Below are positions 7,499 through 10,601 of a stretch of 10,601 nt of DNA, one piece after another. Below the pieces are notes generated by a model. It did no database searches and had not been told where the DNA came from. It saw only the letters and a list, made by a program, of their open reading frames with translations. The DNA is from an uncultured Mycoplasmatota bacterium (GTDB lineage Bacteria; Bacillota_I; Bacilli_A; RF39; UBA660), in assembly GCA_900552975.1 (NCBI GenBank), contig UWSL01000048.1, positions 1-10,601 on the forward strand. The letters are read 5' to 3'. Each line of letters begins with the position of its first letter. Position 1 is the stretch's first letter. A program made the translations under genes and the position numbers.

Positions 7499-7527
7499 AA
7501 AAATATTGCGATTGCAATATTTTTTTA
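7497..7527. terminator. Bidirectional terminator between prsA and the surface-protein cluster
   Basis: A perfect 9-bp stem (7501-7509 with 7514-7522) encloses a GATT loop, with A-runs on the left and T-runs on the right. It can stop prsA transcription rightwards and, on the minus strand, transcription of the 7525-7707 gene. Confidence 0.88.
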
Positions 7528-7707
7528 TTTTTCTTTTAATTTTGGTAAAAATTCTTCTTTCCATTCAGCAAAATCTTTAATCATTGTTTTTTCCTTATTC
7601 TTTACTGGTGAAACCTTATAAGTTTTATTATTATCTAATTTAATTAAAGTTGTTTTATCTATATCATCTAAAATGCTATGATCAATATTTTTTTCTTGTT
7701 TTTCCAT
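7525..7707 (-). CDS. Hypothetical protein, 60 aa
   Basis: A 60-aa, highly charged protein without a signal peptide or membrane helix, so probably cytoplasmic. It starts 24 bases after the stop of the two-helix membrane protein and ends at the shared terminator, so it looks like the last gene of the cluster. The ribosome binding site is weak (AAAGG about ten bases upstream of ATG 7705-7707). The middle reads as a short beta-rich stretch ('LIKLDNNKTYKVSPV'), and the end as an amphipathic helix ('DFAEWKEEFLPKLKEK'). I do not recognise a family. Confidence 0.6.
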   Translation of the reverse strand: MEKQEKNIDHSILDDIDKTTLIKLDNNKTYKVSPVKNKEKTMIKDFAEWKEEFLPKLKEK

Positions 7708-7731
7708 AGACTTTAACCTTTTATCAATTGC

Positions 7732-8157
7732 TTATTCTACATCTTCAGTTAATTTTAAAGAATATAAACAAACTTCATTACTATCTAAAAGAATAAAATC
7801 ACAATAATCCACATCACGCTTATAATAAACTGGTTTACGAATCTCTATTTGGGCATCCATCAAATCATCAAAATTTGTTACCTTTATAATACTTTTATCT
7901 TTAAAATCAGGTATTTCAAAACTATTAACCAATACTGCATCATACGTTTTTAAAATATCTTTTAAAGTACTATAAAATATATCTTGTGGACTTCTAGTTT
8001 TCCTCAAATATATAAACAGACTTATTATTAATATCAATCCCAAACATATTGTAATAAACGCATAATTAACACAATCATACATACACAATATCATAGTTGC
8101 CACAAACATTAATATAATACTTAAAACAAATATAACAATCTTACTACTTCTACTCAT
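7732..8157 (-). CDS. Two-helix membrane protein with a DUF5305-like cytoplasmic domain
   Basis: The 141-aa product has two hydrophobic helices (about 6-25 and 31-50), followed by positive residues (YLRKTR), so both ends should be cytoplasmic. The remaining 90 residues are a soluble domain with the run 'VTNFDDLMDAQIEIRKPVYY' and a closing 'CDFILLDSNEVCLYSLK'. This layout (a 'fDDL...A..' helix, a '(K)PV' strand, then a 'vld...vyly' strand) is like the C-terminal end of DUF5305 proteins, which are often coded next to SipW-type signal peptidases. The match is by eye and tentative. The gene starts nine bases after the signal peptidase stop, with AGGAG six bases before the ATG, so the two are in one operon. 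A role as an accessory to the peptidase is inferred from context only. Confidence 0.82.
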   Translation of the reverse strand: MSRSSKIVIFVLSIILMFVATMILCMYDCVNYAFITICLGLILIISLFIYLRKTRSPQDIFYSTLKDILKTYDAVLVNSFEIPDFKDKSIIKVTNFDDLMDAQIEIRKPVYYKRDVDYCDFILLDSNEVCLYSLKLTEDVE

Positions 8158-8166
8158 AATTATCTC

Positions 8167-9126
8167 CTATCCTATTAAATTAGATATATATATTGATGGC
8201 TTAGCTACATAAGGTATTTTTAATAACACTTTACCTCTAATATCCTTCATACTTAATTCTATATCATCAGAAGAATTATTTCCATCTCCCTTAGTATAAA
8301 AATAAAATTCACCATCTTTTTCTGTCTTTATAACAATTCTATGAACAATTGATAAACCATCATGCTCATAAACTATGATATCTCCTTCTTGAAGCTCTTT
8401 CGGATTATTAACTTTATGTACAATAACAGCATCTCCTCGTTTAAGAACTGGTTCCATCGATTGTGAACCAATACCTAAAATAAAATAAGAGAAATACCCA
8501 GAAATCAAACATATCAGTAGAATAAAAAAAACATAAAAAGGTATATCAATCAAATGAAACATTCCTTTACTAAAATCATGTTCAATTCCATTTTCATATT
8601 CACCTATCATTCTCGAAGAATAAACAAAAATCAAAAATGGTAACCCAATACTAAAAATTGAAGATAAATAATCACCTAAATCAGGTTCTAACGGCACTAA
8701 AAAAACATAACATTCCATAACAATTCGATATAACAAAGATGGTTTATAACCTACCATATAAGTCAAATAACTTAACAAGAAATGTTTTACCAGTAACGGA
8801 ATAAATGCTAAAGTTACAAATCTAAATATCCCAAAAGTATTTGATAAATCATAAGTTCCAATAAATAACATTAATTCCATTAACATAAATATTAAAGTAT
8901 AACCAGCTATTATAAATTTACTATCTTTGTTAGCATTAATTATATTATACCTAGTTGTTTCAATTCCTACTATCATAATTAGATTAAAAAAGATATTAGA
9001 AAAAATAGTTTTTACACTTAAAGAATAAGAATTCTTTAAAAAACCTACTAAAAATCCTAGACTATATATTATTACAAAGTATATTATTATTTGTGTAATA
9101 ACTAATCCTAGTATATTTTTTTTCAA
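8167..9126 (-). CDS. SipW-type signal peptidase I, open part downstream of a premature stop
   Basis: This stretch encodes 319 residues in one frame and contains the whole catalytic unit. Roughly the first 200 residues hold about six hydrophobic helices, a large membrane part not found in classical signal peptidase I. The last 110 are the peptidase: 'GSQSMEPVLKRGD' with the catalytic Ser (residue 223 here), 'GDIIVYEHDGLSIVHRIV' with the catalytic His (262), and a 'TKGDGN' block supplying the Asp. A Ser-His pair instead of Ser-Lys marks the ER/archaeal/SipW class, which in Bacillus matures TasA and TapA; a TasA-like gene lies directly upstream. The 9126 boundary is a TTG without a ribosome binding site, in the middle of a longer frame, so it is not a convincing natural start. 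If this part is translated, where it begins is unknown. Confidence 0.85.
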   Translation of the reverse strand: MKKNILGLVITQIIIYFVIIYSLGFLVGFLKNSYSLSVKTIFSNIFFNLIMIVGIETTRYNIINANKDSKFIIAGYTLIFMLMELMLFIGTYDLSNTFGIFRFVTLAFIPLLVKHFLLSYLTYMVGYKPSLLYRIVMECYVFLVPLEPDLGDYLSSIFSIGLPFLIFVYSSRMIGEYENGIEHDFSKGMFHLIDIPFYVFFILLICLISGYFSYFILGIGSQSMEPVLKRGDAVIVHKVNNPKELQEGDIIVYEHDGLSIVHRIVIKTEKDGEFYFYTKGDGNNSSDDIELSMKDIRGKVLLKIPYVAKPSIYISNLIG

Positions 9127-9312
9127 ATACTTTTTCTTATCTTTTTGATATCCAAATAAAATAAAAGAAATAAAAGCAACAAGTAAACAAAAAGAAGCTG
9201 TTATACTTTCGCTATAAATTTAAAAATTATCAAGTAAAAAAAACATATATATTAAAATATATATGAGAAGTATAGACATAAATAAACTATTTTTAATACT
9301 TCTTTTACCCAT
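8167..9312 (-). pseudogene. Full signal peptidase gene interrupted by one in-frame TAA
   Basis: The natural start appears to be ATG 9310-9312, with GTAGGAG five bases upstream. From there the frame encodes 30 residues (MGKRSIKNSLF..., a basic head and the first helix), reaches TAA at 9220-9222, and then continues in the same frame through a second helix ('ITASFCLLVAFISFILFGY'), a Lys-rich loop ('QKDKKKYLKKN') and the rest of the peptidase. Sequence before and after the stop reads as one membrane protein, with no frame change. The full gene would be 382 codons, including both stops. A single base change (for example from TTA, CAA, AAA or GAA) would explain it. The options are a recent nonsense mutation, a sequencing or assembly error, strain-level phase change, or readthrough; restart of translation downstream is also possible. 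Confidence 0.75.
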
Positions 9313-9335
9313 TTTTACTCCTACTATCTCTATTC

Positions 9336-9376
9336 TTACATATGTTAATTAACATATTATTAGTTAACATATGTAA
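9336..9376. repeat. AT-only inverted repeats with three copies of one half-site
   Basis: Arms of 13 bases (9336-9348 and 9364-9376) are perfect inverse copies. The half-site TTAACATAT occurs at 9349-9357 and 9364-9372 and inverted at 9340-9348, so 9340-9357 is itself an 18-bp palindrome. It lies 24-64 bases upstream of the signal peptidase start. It may be a regulator-binding site or an RNA hairpin. No T-run follows it, so a terminator role is doubtful. Confidence 0.5.
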
Positions 9377-9402
9377 AAATAAAATATAAAATTTTATTTT
9401 TA
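9374..9402 (-). terminator. Possible weak AT-only hairpin after the TasA-like gene
   Basis: A 12-bp stem of A/T pairs only (9374-9385 with 9391-9402) begins at the TasA-like stop codon and has a T-rich right arm on the minus strand. Without G-C pairs, it would end transcription only partly at best, which would allow some readthrough into the signal peptidase gene. Confidence 0.35.
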
Positions 9403-9945
9403 TGCTTGAACATAACTCATTGTACAAGTCAATGATAAAGTCTGTGGTGTTGTTGGTAATTGAGAAGACGTAATATTTTTATCATATTCTACTCTTACTT
9501 TTATTTTTTTAGTTTGACCTGCATTAAGAGTATCATTAGCTCTAATAGCTGTTCCATCACTATAAGTTACTACATAATTAGTATAAACATCCTGTGCAGT
9601 TGAAACACCAGTTAAAGTTGGTGCCACAGCTAACTTAGCATTAATTGATCCATTATTTACAACATCAACAGTAAATTCATAATAATCTCCAGGCTTAGCA
9701 AGATCAACAGCATAAGTTAATGTTGTTGTACCAGTTCCAGAAACAGTTGGTGTTGTTGTAGCTGTCTTACTACCTGAAGTAACTGCAATATTATTAAAAT
9801 GCACATTCCACGTATTAGAACTAATTTTTGTTGTTCCATTAACAGTTAATTGTGTAGACAAAGCAGCATAACCAATACTAATTCCTAAAAGTAATAGCAA
9901 AACACTCGCAATTACTAACTTTCCTCTATTTGTTTTTTTTCTCAT
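9400..9945 (-). CDS. TasA/camelysin-like secreted protein, probable SipW substrate
   Basis: The 181-aa product starts at ATG 9943-9945, with AGGAGG seven bases upstream. A basic N-terminus (MRKKTNRGK) and one hydrophobic stretch (10-25) lead to 'GYAALSTQLTVNGTTKI', the typical signal and early mature segment of TasA/CalY-type proteins, with likely cleavage after Ala27. The mature part (about 154 aa) is Thr/Ser/Val-rich and beta-stranded: 'TWNVHFNNIAVTSG' early on, 'KPGDYYEFTVDVVNNGSINAKL' in the middle, and 'LNAGQTKKIKVRVEYD' late. These blocks match the camelysin/TasA family, which builds fibres of the biofilm matrix; the peptidase annotation of camelysin is uncertain. It is shorter than TasA (about 260 aa). 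It has no sorting signal. The next gene downstream is the SipW-type peptidase, the expected processing enzyme. Fibre formation is inferred from the family. Confidence 0.85.
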   Translation of the reverse strand: MRKKTNRGKLVIASVLLLLLGISIGYAALSTQLTVNGTTKISSNTWNVHFNNIAVTSGSKTATTTPTVSGTGTTTLTYAVDLAKPGDYYEFTVDVVNNGSINAKLAVAPTLTGVSTAQDVYTNYVVTYSDGTAIRANDTLNAGQTKKIKVRVEYDKNITSSQLPTTPQTLSLTCTMSYVQA

Positions 9946-9978
9946 ACTTCTTCCTCCTAGAACTCCTATTCTCCCTTA

Positions 9979-9987
9979 ATTATAACA
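9979..9987 (-). promoter_or_regulatory. Extended -10 promoter of the TasA-like gene
   Basis: The minus strand reads TGTTATAAT, the same nine bases as the zinc-ribbon promoter, 34 bases before the start codon. The -35 region (around TATCGA) is poor. No clear terminator separates it from the BspA-like gene upstream, so readthrough from there is also likely. Confidence 0.65.
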
Positions 9988-10033
9988 CAAAAAATATTTA
10001 ATCGATATAATATATATTCACTAATAAATTAAT

Positions 10034-10601
10034 TTAACCAACTGTAACTATTAATGTCGGTATTCCTTTAGTATCAAGTAGTGCTTTATCTGTAGTTGAC
10101 TTGACAGTCAACTTAAATGTTTTAGATTGATCAACAAAATTATCAAGTACAACATCAGATCTAAAGTTAGTTTTATTCAAAACTGCTGTTCGTGCTCCTG
10201 CATCATACAAAAACCAAGACATATTAGTAGTACTACTCAAATCAAAATTACTTAAATTTAAAACCAAATTAGAATTATTATGACCTGCATTATGAAACAT
10301 ATATTCCATATTAGTCACTTTACTTGTATTAAAATTGCTTACATCTAACTGAATAACTTTGCTCTTATATCCTACCGCATCAAACATTGCTCCCATATGC
10401 GTAACATTTGAGGTATCAAAATGACTTACATCCAACGTAAAGTTTGGATTTTCATGACCTGCTGATGAAAACATTGCGTGCATGTTAGTTACTTTACTAG
10501 TATTAAAATGTGAAACATCTAAAGTAAAATTTGGATTCGAATATCCACAATTAGTAAACATTTCTTCCATCGTTGTTACATTTGATGTATCAAAACTGTT
10601 T
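10034..10601 (-). CDS. BspA-like surface protein with DUF285 repeats (5' end outside window)
   Basis: The frame is open to the right edge, so only the last 189 residues are seen; an ATG at 10570 lies inside a repeat and is not the start. Five tandem repeats of about 29 residues follow the pattern F-[DN]-T-S-[NK]-V-T-x-M-x-x-M-F, then 'AGxxNxNFTLDVSHF'. This is the DUF285/BspA leucine-rich-like repeat of surface adhesins in gut Bacilli, Mollicutes and Bacteroidetes, but each unit is longer than the usual 25 or so. The fifth copy is degenerate ('LSSTTNMSWFLYDAG'). A short beta-rich tail of about 45 residues ends the protein without an LPXTG or membrane anchor, so attachment, if any, must lie in the missing N-terminal part. 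It heads the cluster containing the TasA-like protein and signal peptidase, as far as can be seen. A binding role is inferred from the family. Confidence 0.88.
   Translation of the reverse strand, partial: NSFDTSNVTTMEEMFTNCGYSNPNFTLDVSHFNTSKVTNMHAMFSSAGHENPNFTLDVSHFDTSNVTHMGAMFDAVGYKSKVIQLDVSNFNTSKVTNMEYMFHNAGHNNSNLVLNLSNFDLSSTTNMSWFLYDAGARTAVLNKTNFRSDVVLDNFVDQSKTFKLTVKSTTDKALLDTKGIPTLIVTVG

Noticed and set aside
6898..7580. Frames antisense to prsA (6898-7110) and overlapping its 3' end (7395-7580)
   Set aside because: They run through prsA or its terminator and have no translation signals.
9124..9126. TTG as the true start of the signal peptidase
   Set aside because: It has no ribosome binding site, and the same frame upstream encodes a further helix and basic loop continuous with the protein; the ATG at 9312 with GTAGGAG fits better.
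8167..9312. Alternative genetic code explaining the internal stop
   Set aside because: The stop is TAA, not TGA; other genes use TAA and TAG normally as ends, and Trp is TGG throughout.
10034..10601. CRISPR-like array, because of the regular 87-bp repetition
   Set aside because: The repeats are in-frame protein repeats (DUF285), diverged and without unique spacers.

Overview
The window is very AT-rich DNA with short intergenic gaps, clear GGAGG-type ribosome binding sites and extended -10 promoters. Together with a PrsA-type lipoprotein foldase, a SpoIIIE/FtsK translocase, a YjcZ-like tiny protein, a TasA/camelysin-like protein with a SipW-type signal peptidase, and a BspA-type (DUF285) repeat protein, this points to a low-GC Gram-positive. 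It is most likely one of the uncultured gut Bacilli or Mollicutes-related lineages (RF39/Erysipelotrichales-like); that placement is inference. Tryptophan is coded by TGG, and TGA is not needed as a sense codon in any gene here.

Layout. Bases 1-279 (minus) hold the 5' part of a zinc-ribbon gene that runs off the left edge. Bases 335-3692 (minus) are a two-gene operon: a giant prepilin-like surface protein of 878 aa with Ig-like and cysteine-rich thrombospondin-1-like regions, followed after 10 bp by a membrane-anchored 236-aa protein of uncertain function. Bases 3775-6039 (minus) encode the SpoIIIE/FtsK DNA translocase. Each of these two minus-strand units ends in the same 30-bp terminator sequence. 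Bases 6112-6305 (minus) contain two tiny one-helix membrane proteins that overlap by one base; the first resembles the YjcZ sporulation family. The divergent gene at 6431-7498 (plus) is prsA, and it ends at a bidirectional terminator shared with the cluster to its right.

Bases 7525-10601 (minus) form a surface-protein and secretion cluster. Reading leftwards from the right edge: a BspA-like repeat protein (5' end outside the window), a TasA/camelysin-like secreted protein, a SipW-type signal peptidase with a large membrane domain, a two-helix membrane protein with a cytoplasmic domain, and a 60-aa hypothetical protein. The likely logic is that the signal peptidase matures the TasA-like protein and perhaps other exported proteins of the cluster, while PrsA helps fold exported proteins.

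Most notable points. The signal peptidase gene really begins at 9312, with a good ribosome binding site, but an in-frame TAA at 9220-9222 interrupts it; both halves stay in one frame. The prepilin-like protein carries a modular, roughly 30-cysteine C-terminal region that is unusual for a pilin. The region holds an overlooked pair of overlapping tiny membrane-protein genes behind a possible sporulation-sigma promoter. An AT-only set of three repeated half-sites lies just upstream of the signal peptidase gene. I see no RNA genes, CRISPR arrays, insertion sequences or phage genes.
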